From: VAZQ01 sp036557705
Lineage (GTDB): Bacteria > Pseudomonadota > Alphaproteobacteria > Rhizobiales > Xanthobacteraceae
DNA length: 64,000 nt
Direction of reading: 5' to 3'
Assembly (NCBI GenBank): GCA_036557705.1
Contig: DATBHB010000004.1
Coordinates: forward strand, 39,093-103,092
Shown here: in pieces, positions 25,344 to 33,202 of the stretch
Position numbering within the stretch: the stretch's first letter is position 1
Layout of the letters: the number at the start of each line of letters is the position of its first letter
Translations under genes and position numbers: made by a program
The notes under the pieces: generated by a model
Databases searched by the model: none
Seen by the model: only the letters and a program-made list of their open reading frames with translations
Told to the model about the DNA's origin: nothing

Positions 25344-25763
25344 TCACCGTTCGTCGCCGCCTGAACATGCTTTCGTTGGCAGTCCTTTTGCAATCGATAC
25401 GGCGATGTTCGGGTTCTTAGGATTGACAGCAACCTGGCGCGAATCGGGTAACACGACCAAATCCATGTCCTCCATCGGGATAGCACCCAATAACGCCTCG
25501 TCACCCAGCACCATCGCGCCTGCATAACACTGGCGGTTGGCGAAGGAGACGATGACCGGTCCCATGTAAGGCACCAGGCGCTTCGAGCCATCGGCAAGCG
25601 TGATCTCGCGACGTTCGAGTTGGTCGAGCTGAAGCTGAATAGCCACGTGCTCGGGGATGCACAGATGAAGAGACCCGGTGTCCGCAAGTGCGTCGACTTC
25701 TACGGGAGCCAACTCGGGTCGCCGCGCATTCGTCAGTCGAAGTCGTGCATGCGTCAGACCCAT
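25344..25763 (-). CDS. Clan AA (retropepsin-like) aspartic protease
   Basis: I chose ATG 25763 (139 residues) because AGAGG stands seven bases upstream; the longer frame uses a TTG at 25826. The catalytic motif is DALADTGSLHLCIPE with Asp28, and the second conserved element is DEALLGAIPMEDMDLVV. This matches the single-domain aspartic protease group (AF_0612-like) that must dimerise to form its active site. Such genes often lie in small accessory modules. It sits between sucD (70 bp) and sucA (136 bp) on the same strand; its target is unknown. Confidence 0.8.
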   Translation of the reverse strand: MGLTHARLRLTNARRPELAPVEVDALADTGSLHLCIPEHVAIQLQLDQLERREITLADGSKRLVPYMGPVIVSFANRQCYAGAMVLGDEALLGAIPMEDMDLVVLPDSRQVAVNPKNPNIAVSIAKGLPTKACSGGDER

Positions 25764-25832
25764 ATTTACCTCTGAGATATTTGCTCCAAACGAATCATCG
25801 AACTTAGTAGCGACGTATAGGTGCAACTACGG

Positions 25833-26717
25833 TTAGCTCCGGAGCACCTCGGCCAAAGTCTTGCCGAGCCGCGCCGGCGATGGCGACACCTTGATGCCGG
25901 CGGCCTCCATGGCGGCTATTTTCGATCCTGCGTCGCCCCGGCCGCCTGAAATGATCGCGCCCGCATGGCCCATGCGGCGGCCCGGCGGCGCGGTGCGGCC
26001 GGCGATGAACCCGACCACCGGCTTCTTGCGGCCGCACCGGGCCTCGTCCTTGAGGAACTGTGCAGCATCCTCCTCGGCCGAGCCGCCGATCTCGCCGATC
26101 ATGATGATCGCTTCGGTCGCCGGATCTGCCAGCAGCATTTCCAACACCTCGATGAATTCCGTGCCCTTCACAGGGTCGCCGCCGATCCCGACAGCCGTGG
26201 TCTGCCCAAGCCCCTCGCGTGTGGTCTGGAACACCGCTTCGTAAGTGAGCGTGCCGGAGCGCGACACGATGCCAACCCGGCCGGGTTTGAAAATGTTGCC
26301 GGGCATGATGCCGATCTTGCATTCGCCGGCCGTCATCACGCCCGGACAATTGGGCCCGATGAGCCGCGACCGCGATCCGCACAAGGCCCGCTTGACCCTT
26401 ACCATGTCGAGGACCGGGATACCCTCGGTGATGCATACGATCAGCGGTACCTGAGCCTCGATCGCCTCGATGATCGCATCCGCAGCGCCGGCCGGCGGAA
26501 CATAGATCACACTCGCGTCGCACTGTGTTTTTGCCCGCGCTTCCGCGACAGTATCGAATACCGGCAGGCCAAGATGGGTGCTCCCGCCTTTGCCGGGCGA
26601 AGTCCCGCCCACCATTCGGGTGCCGTAGGCGATCGCCTGCTCGGAATGGAAGGTGCCGTTCTTCCCGGTGAAACCCTGACAGATGACACGGGTCGCCTTG
26701 TTGACCAGGATGGACAT
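25833..26717 (-). CDS. sucD: Succinate-CoA ligase, alpha subunit
   Basis: This 294-residue protein has the CoA-binding Rossmann start SILVNKATRVICQGFTGKNGTFHSEQAIAYGTRMVGG, the GGTSPGKGGSTHLGLPVFDTV block and the phosphohistidine loop GRRMGHAGAIISGG. With SucC it makes ATP or GTP from succinyl-CoA in the TCA cycle. Its ATG overlaps the sucC stop by one base (TAATG), so the subunits are translationally coupled. Confidence 0.97.
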   Translation of the reverse strand: MSILVNKATRVICQGFTGKNGTFHSEQAIAYGTRMVGGTSPGKGGSTHLGLPVFDTVAEARAKTQCDASVIYVPPAGAADAIIEAIEAQVPLIVCITEGIPVLDMVRVKRALCGSRSRLIGPNCPGVMTAGECKIGIMPGNIFKPGRVGIVSRSGTLTYEAVFQTTREGLGQTTAVGIGGDPVKGTEFIEVLEMLLADPATEAIIMIGEIGGSAEEDAAQFLKDEARCGRKKPVVGFIAGRTAPPGRRMGHAGAIISGGRGDAGSKIAAMEAAGIKVSPSPARLGKTLAEVLRS

Positions 26718-27883
26718 TATGGCGTCCTCACCGCCTCGACGATCTTCTGCGCCGCATCGTCGAGATCGTCAGCAGCAATGACGTTGAGATTGGACTGGGA
26801 GAGAATCGTTTTGCCGAGATCGACATTGGTGCCTTCGAGCCGCACGACGAGCGGTACGTCGAGGCCGACCTCCTTGACCGCGGCAAGCACTCCCTCGGCG
26901 ATGATGTCGCATTTCATGATGCCGCCAAAGATATTCACCAGTATGCCCTTTACGTTCGGATCGGCGGTGATGATCTTGAAGGCGGCAGCGACTTTCTCCT
27001 TGCTGGCGCTGCCGCCGACATCGAGGAAGTTCGCCGGCGCCTCGCCGTAAAGCTTGATGATGTCCATGGTCGCCATCGCCAGACCCGCGCCGTTGACCAT
27101 GCAGCCGATCGTGCCGTCGAGCGCCACGTAATTGAGGTCGTATCGGGACGCCTCGATTTCCTTCTCGTCTTCCTCGGTGAGATCCCGCAGTGCCGCGATC
27201 TCGGGATGGCGATAGAGCGCGTTGTCGTCGAACGCGACCTTGGCGTCGAGGCAGATCAGCTTTTTTTCTCTCGTAACGACCAGCGGATTGATTTCGAGCA
27301 GGCTCATGTCCTTCTCGACAAACGCGCGATAAAGCCCGCCGAGGAGGCCACCCATCTGCTTTGCCGGTTCGCCGTCGAGCCCGAGCGCCTGCGAGACCAG
27401 GCGGCCGTGGAACGCGCTTATCCCCGTCACCGGGTCGATCCTCACGGTCGTGATCTTCTCCGGACTCTTGCGCGCCACCTCCTCGATGTCGACGCCGCCT
27501 TCCTGCGAGGCCACCACCGCGACGCGCGCGCTTTCCCGGTCGACCAGCATCGAGAGGTAGAGTTCGCGGGCAATGGCAGAACCTTCCTCAATGTAGAGGC
27601 GATTGACCTCCTTGCCGCCGGGACCGGTCTGGTGCGTAACGAGGGTCGAGCCGAGCAGGCGCGCGGCTTCGCGCTTGACCTCATCGATCGATTTCACGAC
27701 CTTGACGCCACCGGCCTTGCCGCGGCCGCCGGCGTGAATTTGCGCCTTGACCACGACGACCGCCGTACCGAGTTGGCGCGCCGCCTCGACCGCCTCCTCA
27801 GGAGAGAACGCCGCCTGCCCGCGCGGCGTGGGCACGCCGAATTCCCGCAACACCGCCTTGGCCTGATACTCGTGGATATTCAT
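26717..27883 (-). CDS. sucC: Succinate-CoA ligase, beta subunit
   Basis: I chose ATG 27883 (388 residues), the usual start MNIHEYQAKAVLREFGVPTPRG; the frame runs far upstream into mdh without similarity. The ATP-grasp fold shows VVVKAQIHAGGRGKAGGVKV, the metal-binding segment LEINPLVVT, and DGTIGCMVNGAGLAMATMD. The C-terminal domain contains VGGSASKEKVAAAF and GILVNIFGGIMKCD. It lies 38 bp after mdh and is coupled to sucD. Confidence 0.97.
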   Translation of the reverse strand: MNIHEYQAKAVLREFGVPTPRGQAAFSPEEAVEAARQLGTAVVVVKAQIHAGGRGKAGGVKVVKSIDEVKREAARLLGSTLVTHQTGPGGKEVNRLYIEEGSAIARELYLSMLVDRESARVAVVASQEGGVDIEEVARKSPEKITTVRIDPVTGISAFHGRLVSQALGLDGEPAKQMGGLLGGLYRAFVEKDMSLLEINPLVVTREKKLICLDAKVAFDDNALYRHPEIAALRDLTEEDEKEIEASRYDLNYVALDGTIGCMVNGAGLAMATMDIIKLYGEAPANFLDVGGSASKEKVAAAFKIITADPNVKGILVNIFGGIMKCDIIAEGVLAAVKEVGLDVPLVVRLEGTNVDLGKTILSQSNLNVIAADDLDDAAQKIVEAVRTP

Positions 27884-27921
27884 CGGATATTCCCTGCGGG
27901 CTGCGTGCGTGACGCGGCCGC

Positions 27922-28893
27922 TCAGCTGAGCTTGCCGATATGCGGCGCTATGGTTTTGCAGGCATCGACGAGGGTCGCGACCGCCTGCGCCGATTTGTCG
28001 AACATGGCGCGCTCGGTGCTGTTCAATTGGATTTCGACGATGCGCTCCACGCCCTTCGCCCCTATTACGGCCGGCACCCCAACATAGAGATCTTTGATGC
28101 CGTACTCGCCGCTGAGATAGGCCGCGCAGGGAATGACGCGTTTCTTGTCCTTGAGATAGCTCTCGGCCATGGCAATAGCGGAGGCAGCCGGCGCATAGAA
28201 GGCAGAACCGGTCTTGAGCAGGTTGACGATTTCGGCGCCGCCGTCGCGGGTGCGCTGCACGATGGCGTCGAGCCGCGCCTGCGTGGTCCATTTCATCTTC
28301 ACCAGATCCGGCAGCGGAATCCCAGCGACCGTCGAATAGCGAATGAGCGGCACCATCGCGTCGCCGTGGCCGCCGAGCACGAAAGCGGTGATGTCCTCCA
28401 CCGAGACATTGAACTCATCGGCAAGGAAATACCGGAAGCGTGCCGTATCGAGCATTCCGGCCATGCCCACGACCATCTGCTTGGGCAGGCCGCAAGCCTT
28501 CTGCAAGGCCCACACCATGGCATCGAGCGGATTGGTGATGCAGATGACGAATGCGTTCGGCGCGTATTTCCTGATACCCGAGCCGACCTGCTCCATCACT
28601 TTGAGGTTGATGCCCAAAAGATCGTCGCGGCTCATCCCCGGTTTGCGCGGCACGCCCGCGGTAACGATGCACACGTGGGCACCTTCGAGCGCCTCGTAGG
28701 AGTTGGCCCCCGAGAGGCGCGCATCGAAGCCGTCTACCGGCGAGGCCTCGGCAAGATCGAGCGCCTTGCCTTGCGGAATGCCCTCGGCAATGTCGAACAG
28801 CACGGCGTCGCCCAATTCTTTGAGGCCGATGAGATGAGCAAGCGTGCCGCCGATCTGCCCGGCACCGATCAATCCAATCTTCGGGCGCGCCAT
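27922..28893 (-). CDS. mdh: Malate dehydrogenase (LDH-like type)
   Basis: This 323-residue protein has the NAD-binding IGLIGAGQIGGTLAHLIG, VTAGVPRKPGMSRDDLL (Arg substrate loop) and ITNPLDAMVWALQK. The catalytic His is in VLGGHGDAMVPLIRYS. The LDH-like form is typical of alphaproteobacteria. It oxidises malate to oxaloacetate in the TCA cycle and opens the mdh-sucCD-sucAB block. It lies downstream of zapE, with the heptad hairpin copy B at that junction. Confidence 0.97.
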   Translation of the reverse strand: MARPKIGLIGAGQIGGTLAHLIGLKELGDAVLFDIAEGIPQGKALDLAEASPVDGFDARLSGANSYEALEGAHVCIVTAGVPRKPGMSRDDLLGINLKVMEQVGSGIRKYAPNAFVICITNPLDAMVWALQKACGLPKQMVVGMAGMLDTARFRYFLADEFNVSVEDITAFVLGGHGDAMVPLIRYSTVAGIPLPDLVKMKWTTQARLDAIVQRTRDGGAEIVNLLKTGSAFYAPAASAIAMAESYLKDKKRVIPCAAYLSGEYGIKDLYVGVPAVIGAKGVERIVEIQLNSTERAMFDKSAQAVATLVDACKTIAPHIGKLS

Positions 28894-28939
28894 TCGGAAC
28901 TTACCTCGCGATGGGGGGAGGAGGAGAAGGTCGTCATAC

Positions 28940-29042
28940 CAGATGTCAGAGGCCGGATGCCAGAGATCAGGTATCAGAAATCAGAGAACAGAAATCAGCT
29001 GTTCCTGATCCCTGATCTCCGGCATCTGACATCCGAGATCTG
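28940..29042. repeat. Heptad-array hairpin, copy B (zapE/mdh junction)
   Basis: The left arm has eight consecutive C(A/G)G-initiated heptads from 28940: CAGATGT, CAGAGGC, CGGATGC, CAGAGAT, CAGGTAT, CAGAAAT, CAGAGAA, CAGAAAT. The right arm, read from 29042 on the minus strand, gives CAGATCT, CGGATGT, CAGATGC, CGGAGAT, CAGGGAT, CAGGAAC. Facing heptads differ by 1-2 bases, so a long imperfect hairpin with a CAGCTG centre is possible. The right arm is translated as the last ~25 residues of ZapE. The sequence differs from copy A but the 7-bp periodicity is the same. Confidence 0.8.
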
Positions 29043-30172
29043 TTTCCGTGCGCTAAGGCGAGGTAGGAATCCGCCTGCATTTCGATGAGACGCGATGCCG
29101 TGCGCTGAAACTCCTGGGCCTCGAATCCTTGGCTGGCGCGATAGAGAGCCGCCGGTTCGGCTGCTGCCGAAGCCACCAGCTTGACGGCGTTGTCGTAGAG
29201 CGTGTCGATGAGGATGATGAAGCGTTTCGCTTCATTGCGGCGTCCATAGTCCATCCTCGGAATGCGATCCAGGATGATGGTGTGGAATTCGCGCGCAATG
29301 CGCAAATAATCGGAGGGGCCAAGCGGCTCCCCACAGAGATCGTGAAATGAGAACCGCGCAATGCCCATGGCGGCGCGCGGCACGCGCAGCTGGCGCCCTT
29401 TCACCGCGAGCAACTGCTCGACACCCTCCTGACCACCCGTCAACCGACCCCAGGCAGCGTCGAGCGCCGCTTCGGCCGCGCTGTCGGCGGGCTGGTGCCA
29501 CACCGGAGCGCCCGCGAGCTTTTCCAGGCGAAAATCGGTTCGCGCCGCGAGCCGCACGACCGTCATATGCTGCTCGATGAGACCGATGAATGGCAGGAAC
29601 AGCGCGCGATTGAGCCCATCCTTGTAAAGCTCGTCCGGCGGCACATTCGAAGTAGCAACCACCACCACGCCCAGTTCGAACAGACGCGCGAACAATCGCC
29701 CGAGGATCATGGCGTCGGCAATGTCGGTGACGTGGAATTCATCGAAGCAAAGGAGCCACGTCTCAGCCGCAAGCGCAGCGGCCGTCAGCCTTATGGGGTC
29801 GCCGTTGCGAATTTCACCGAGCTTGAGCTTTTCGCGAAAAACGCGCACGCGCTCGTGCACGTCGGCCATGAACTCGTGAAAGTGCGATCGGCGCTTGCGA
29901 ACAACCGGGCTCGCTTCGAAGAACAGGTCCATCAGCATGGTCTTGCCGCGGCCGACGTCCCCGAAAATATAGATCCCCCTGATCGGCTCGTTGTGGCCTT
30001 CGCGGGCGCCGAACAGCCACCCAAGAGCGGACGATTTACGCGCGAGCCGGCGCTCGCGCAGCCGCAGCTCAAGAGCCTGAAGTTGCGCCAGCACCGATTC
30101 CTGGGCAGCGTCCCGCTCGATCTCGCCGGCAGCCACGCGGGCGGCATAACGGGTTTTGACGTCGGCAGGCAT
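28967..30172 (-). CDS. zapE: Cell division protein ZapE (AFG1-family ATPase)
   Basis: This 401-residue AAA ATPase has Walker A IFGDVGRGKTMLMDLFF, the RRSHFHEFMADVHERV segment, Walker B LLCFDEFHVTDIADAMIL and sensor VVVATSNVPPDELYKDGLNR. The family places ZapE at the constricting Z-ring; mitochondrial AFG1 relatives handle respiratory proteins. The normal protein should end near SYLALAHG; here ~22 extra residues (NRSRMSDAGDQGSGTADF...) are encoded by the heptad repeat copy B. It is the first gene before mdh on the minus strand. Confidence 0.93.
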   Translation of the reverse strand: MPADVKTRYAARVAAGEIERDAAQESVLAQLQALELRLRERRLARKSSALGWLFGAREGHNEPIRGIYIFGDVGRGKTMLMDLFFEASPVVRKRRSHFHEFMADVHERVRVFREKLKLGEIRNGDPIRLTAAALAAETWLLCFDEFHVTDIADAMILGRLFARLFELGVVVVATSNVPPDELYKDGLNRALFLPFIGLIEQHMTVVRLAARTDFRLEKLAGAPVWHQPADSAAEAALDAAWGRLTGGQEGVEQLLAVKGRQLRVPRAAMGIARFSFHDLCGEPLGPSDYLRIAREFHTIILDRIPRMDYGRRNEAKRFIILIDTLYDNAVKLVASAAAEPAALYRASQGFEAQEFQRTASRLIEMQADSYLALAHGNRSRMSDAGDQGSGTADFCSLISDT

Positions 30173-30457
30173 CAGTGAGGGTTGCTACAAATCGCATTGG
30201 CGGGCGCCGAGCGATAACCGAGCCTCTCTTCGATCCGCAAGTAGCTTGCGCAAAGAACCGTTTCAGTCCCGTTGTGCATTGCGCAAATTCGACCCCCGGT
30301 GGTTTCCGGAACGCATTGTGATCGCATACCTGCCATGAGAATTTGTATTGGAAGCACCGGACCTTAGCCACGACTATGTTGGTTGAAAGGCCATGCTGGC
30401 CGGGTATGCTGCGCCGCACCATCGCCGCGGCCAGTGAGCCAGATTCGGAGCCTTTCG

Positions 30458-31039
30458 ATGCATGATTTTCATGCCCTTCCGCAGGAAGGCCTGATCCGCA
30501 AGATGTGGCGGGTTGAGGCGAGCCGCTACCGAGACCACCTGTTACGCCTTGACGAGGACAGCCGGCGCTGTCGGTTTGGCGGAGCCGTATCCGACGAATA
30601 TGTGATTCGTCACGCTGAGCTTGCGCTTAGCGCGGATACAGTCATTCACGGATTTTTCGTTAACGGCACAATAAGGGGCGCCGCCGAGCTGCGGGCAATT
30701 GGATCACCGCTGCTGCGCCAAGCGGAAGCGGCGTTGAGTATCGAGAAATCCTGGCAGGATCGCGGTATCGGTTCCGCCTTGCTCGCGCGTACGCTGCTCG
30801 CGGCGCGCAAGCGGGGAATCAAATTTCTGCACATGGCGTGTCTTGCCGACAACCACCGCATGCAGAAGCTGGCGCGCAAATTCGACGCACAACTTAAATT
30901 CGATTTCGGGACGGCCGTCGGCGCCATGAGGGCGCCGAGACTGACGCCCCTTTCCTTCATGCGTGAGGCATTCGCCGACAGCCATCGCTTGGCGCGCGCT
31001 ATTCTCGATGTGCAGGCGCAGATGCTTAGTTTGGCCTGA
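30458..31039 (+). CDS. GNAT-family N-acetyltransferase
   Basis: I chose ATG 30458 (193 residues) behind CGGAG; 25 extra upstream codons in frame look non-coding. The GNAT acetyl-CoA loop is visible as SIEKSWQDRGIGSALLARTLLAARKRGIKFLHM, followed by NHRMQKLARKF. The acceptor is unknown. It is divergent from zapE across 285 bp that hold no further gene. There is no clear operon partner. Confidence 0.8.
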   Translation: MHDFHALPQEGLIRKMWRVEASRYRDHLLRLDEDSRRCRFGGAVSDEYVIRHAELALSADTVIHGFFVNGTIRGAAELRAIGSPLLRQAEAALSIEKSWQDRGIGSALLARTLLAARKRGIKFLHMACLADNHRMQKLARKFDAQLKFDFGTAVGAMRAPRLTPLSFMREAFADSHRLARAILDVQAQMLSLA

Positions 31040-31136
31040 CAACCGAAAAATTGGTCGAAGAATGCTCGCGCAAAGTTTCGCGTAGATGGGGCAACGGGCC
31101 GCGGAGTCCGTTACCCCATTCACGACTGTGTGCCCA

Positions 31137-31673
31137 TCAGGCCGCGAGCGGATAAGTCGCCTCTACCAGATAGGGCCCGCCGCCGATCGAGGCGCGCGAG
31201 GAGAATAAGACAAAGCGCGAGGCGGTGAACGGCAGCGGACGAATGAGCGCGCGAGTGGACAGATATTCGGCGACCTGCCGGCTTGTCGCCTCGCGCAGCC
31301 GAGCCAGCGTGACATGGGGCGTATATTTGCGGCTCTCCGGCTCGAGCCCGACCCGCTGCATCAGCCGCTCATGCTCGGCTTGGAGCTCCATCAAGGCCGG
31401 GGTCTGCGCCAGCGTCGCCACCACGGCCCGTGGCCGCCGCCCGCCGAACGAGGAAAGCGCATCGAAGCGCAATTCCAGCGCCGGACGGCGAACGCGACCC
31501 AGGAGCGAAGCGACCTCGTGCGCGGTCAAATCATCAACGTCGCCGATGAATCGCAGCGTGAGGTGGTAATGCTCCGGATCGATCCAGCGCGCACCCGGGA
31601 GCCCCCCGCGCAGCGTCGCCAGGACTTCGGCCACTTCGATTGGGATTTCGAGACCGGTGAAGATTCGCGGCAT
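31137..31673 (-). CDS. thpR: RNA 2',3'-cyclic phosphodiesterase (LigT/ThpR)
   Basis: I chose ATG 31673 (178 residues, MPRIFTGLEIP); a TTG at 31697 adds eight residues. Both HxTx motifs of the 2H phosphoesterase fold are present: HYHLTLRFIGD and YTPHVTLARL. The enzyme opens 2',3'-cyclic phosphates and may ligate tRNA halves in vitro. Length and motifs fit the family. It lies 43 bp downstream of tesA on the same strand. Confidence 0.92.
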   Translation of the reverse strand: MPRIFTGLEIPIEVAEVLATLRGGLPGARWIDPEHYHLTLRFIGDVDDLTAHEVASLLGRVRRPALELRFDALSSFGGRRPRAVVATLAQTPALMELQAEHERLMQRVGLEPESRKYTPHVTLARLREATSRQVAEYLSTRALIRPLPFTASRFVLFSSRASIGGGPYLVEATYPLAA

Positions 31674-31716
31674 GAGACCAACTGTCGAGTCATTCAAATC
31701 TGACTTGCGATAACAG

Positions 31717-32475
31717 CTAATCGTGTTTCTGGTCGCGCAGCGTCCTCAGTAACTCCTCCACTTTCGGAAGAATGCCCTCGACAATGCGGTCCACCCCGGC
31801 CGCCGTGGGATGAAGTCCGTCGCGTTGGTTGAATTGCGGGTTGCCGGCAATGCCCCCGAGGAAAAACGGATAGTAGACCAGATCGTATTTTGCCGCCAAT
31901 TGGGGATAGATGGCCTCGAAACCTTCCACATACGCAACTCCGAGGTTGGGAACGGCCCGCATCCCCGCGAGCAGCACTCCAATGTGTCGCTCGGTCAGCC
32001 GGCGGATGATTTCATCGAGTGCCGCGCGGGTGACCTTGGGATCGATGCCGCGCAACATGTCGTTGGCGCCCAATTCAAGAATGACTGCATCGGTGCCTTC
32101 GGGTACCGACCAATCCAGGCGGGCAAGCCCGCCGGAGGCGGTATCGCCGGAGACACCGGCGTTGGCAATCTCGACCGCAAATCCTTTGGCCCGCAAGGCC
32201 TGCTGCAGCTTCGCCGGAAACGCCGCGCTCGCCGGCAGATTGAAGCCTGCCGTGAGCGAATCGCCGACCGCAACGAGCTTCGCAGCGCGATCGGCCGCGA
32301 CGGCCCGCGACGGCGAAGCGAGGCTGGGGTCCAGCGCCAGAACGAGCCCTAATGCCGCAATACGCAGCCATAGCTGGACCCCCGTGGTGCGCCTACCATA
32401 TGAACGGTCCAAGCGCTCGCGCGATCGGCTTCCCTGTGTTCCCGGCCATAGCGACTTCCCACGGATCCACCTCAT
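31717..32475 (-). CDS. tesA: Arylesterase / lysophospholipase TesA (SGNH hydrolase)
   Basis: ATG 32475 gives 252 residues. Its first ~35 residues are Arg-rich and precede a hydrophobic export segment (LRIAALGLVLALDPSLASPSRAVAA), so the true start may lie later, possibly a TTG near 32413. SGNH blocks are complete: VAVGDSLTAGF (Ser), SGDTASGGLARLDW (Gly), ELGANDMLRG (Asn) and DGLHPTAAGV (Asp/His). It is a periplasmic esterase/thioesterase. The divergent partner is a YbbAP-type ABC transporter, as in E. coli tesA-ybbAP. The two annotated ATGs overlap on opposite strands. Confidence 0.9.
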   Translation of the reverse strand: MRWIRGKSLWPGTQGSRSRERLDRSYGRRTTGVQLWLRIAALGLVLALDPSLASPSRAVAADRAAKLVAVGDSLTAGFNLPASAAFPAKLQQALRAKGFAVEIANAGVSGDTASGGLARLDWSVPEGTDAVILELGANDMLRGIDPKVTRAALDEIIRRLTERHIGVLLAGMRAVPNLGVAYVEGFEAIYPQLAAKYDLVYYPFFLGGIAGNPQFNQRDGLHPTAAGVDRIVEGILPKVEELLRTLRDQKHD

Positions 32476-33202
32476 GAACGATACCTCGGATTGTGACGGC
32501 GCAAGCATCCCTGCGGTCGCGCTCACCGGGGTTAACCTGTCGCTCGGCAAGGGCGCGCTCCGCGTGCATATCCTCAAGCAGATCGACCTCCATATAGGAC
32601 AAGGCGAAGCGGTCGGCATGGTCGGACCATCCGGCTCCGGGAAATCGACTTTGCTCATGGTGATAGCCGGTCTCGAACGCCCCGACACCGGCACCGCCGC
32701 GATCGCGGGCCAATCCCTCGGCGCATTGGACGAGGATGGCTTGGCGCGGTTTCGCGGCCGTCATGTCGGCATCGTGTTCCAGTCGTTCCACCTCATTCCC
32801 ACGATGACGGCGCTCGAAAACGTCGCCGTGCCGCTGGAGCTTGCAGGAGCAAGAGACGCGCAGAAGCGCGCCGGCCAGGAACTCGCGGCGGTCGGGCTTC
32901 TGGAGCGCGCCAAGCATTATCCGGCGCAGCTTTCAGGCGGCGAGCAGCAGCGCGTTGCGCTCGCTCGCGCCTTGGCGCCCAATCCGGCGATCCTCATCGC
33001 CGACGAGCCGACCGGAAATCTGGATGAGGCGACGGGCGCCGAAATCATCGCACTGATGTTCAAGCAGCACAGCCAACGCGGAACCACCCTTGTGCTGGTA
33101 ACGCACGATCCGATGCTGGCACGCCGTTGCGGTCGCGTCGTGCGCTTGCGTTCGGGCCATATCGAGCCCGCCGAGTCCGAAACCAATCGGCTCCCCTCAT
33201 GA
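32474..33202 (+). CDS. ybbA: ABC transporter ATP-binding protein (YbbA/LolD-like)
   Basis: I chose ATG 32474 (242 residues). The nucleotide-binding domain is complete: Walker A MVGPSGSGKSTLL, Q-loop FQSFHLIPTMTALENV, signature LSGGEQQRVALARAL, Walker B ILIADEPTGNLD and H-loop LVTHDP. This belongs to the MacB/LolD subfamily that works with FtsX-like permeases. The stop overlaps the permease start (ATGA). The start region coincides with the 5' end of the divergent tesA, so the promoters must lie within the opposite gene's leader. Confidence 0.93.
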   Translation: MNDTSDCDGASIPAVALTGVNLSLGKGALRVHILKQIDLHIGQGEAVGMVGPSGSGKSTLLMVIAGLERPDTGTAAIAGQSLGALDEDGLARFRGRHVGIVFQSFHLIPTMTALENVAVPLELAGARDAQKRAGQELAAVGLLERAKHYPAQLSGGEQQRVALARALAPNPAILIADEPTGNLDEATGAEIIALMFKQHSQRGTTLVLVTHDPMLARRCGRVVRLRSGHIEPAESETNRLPS

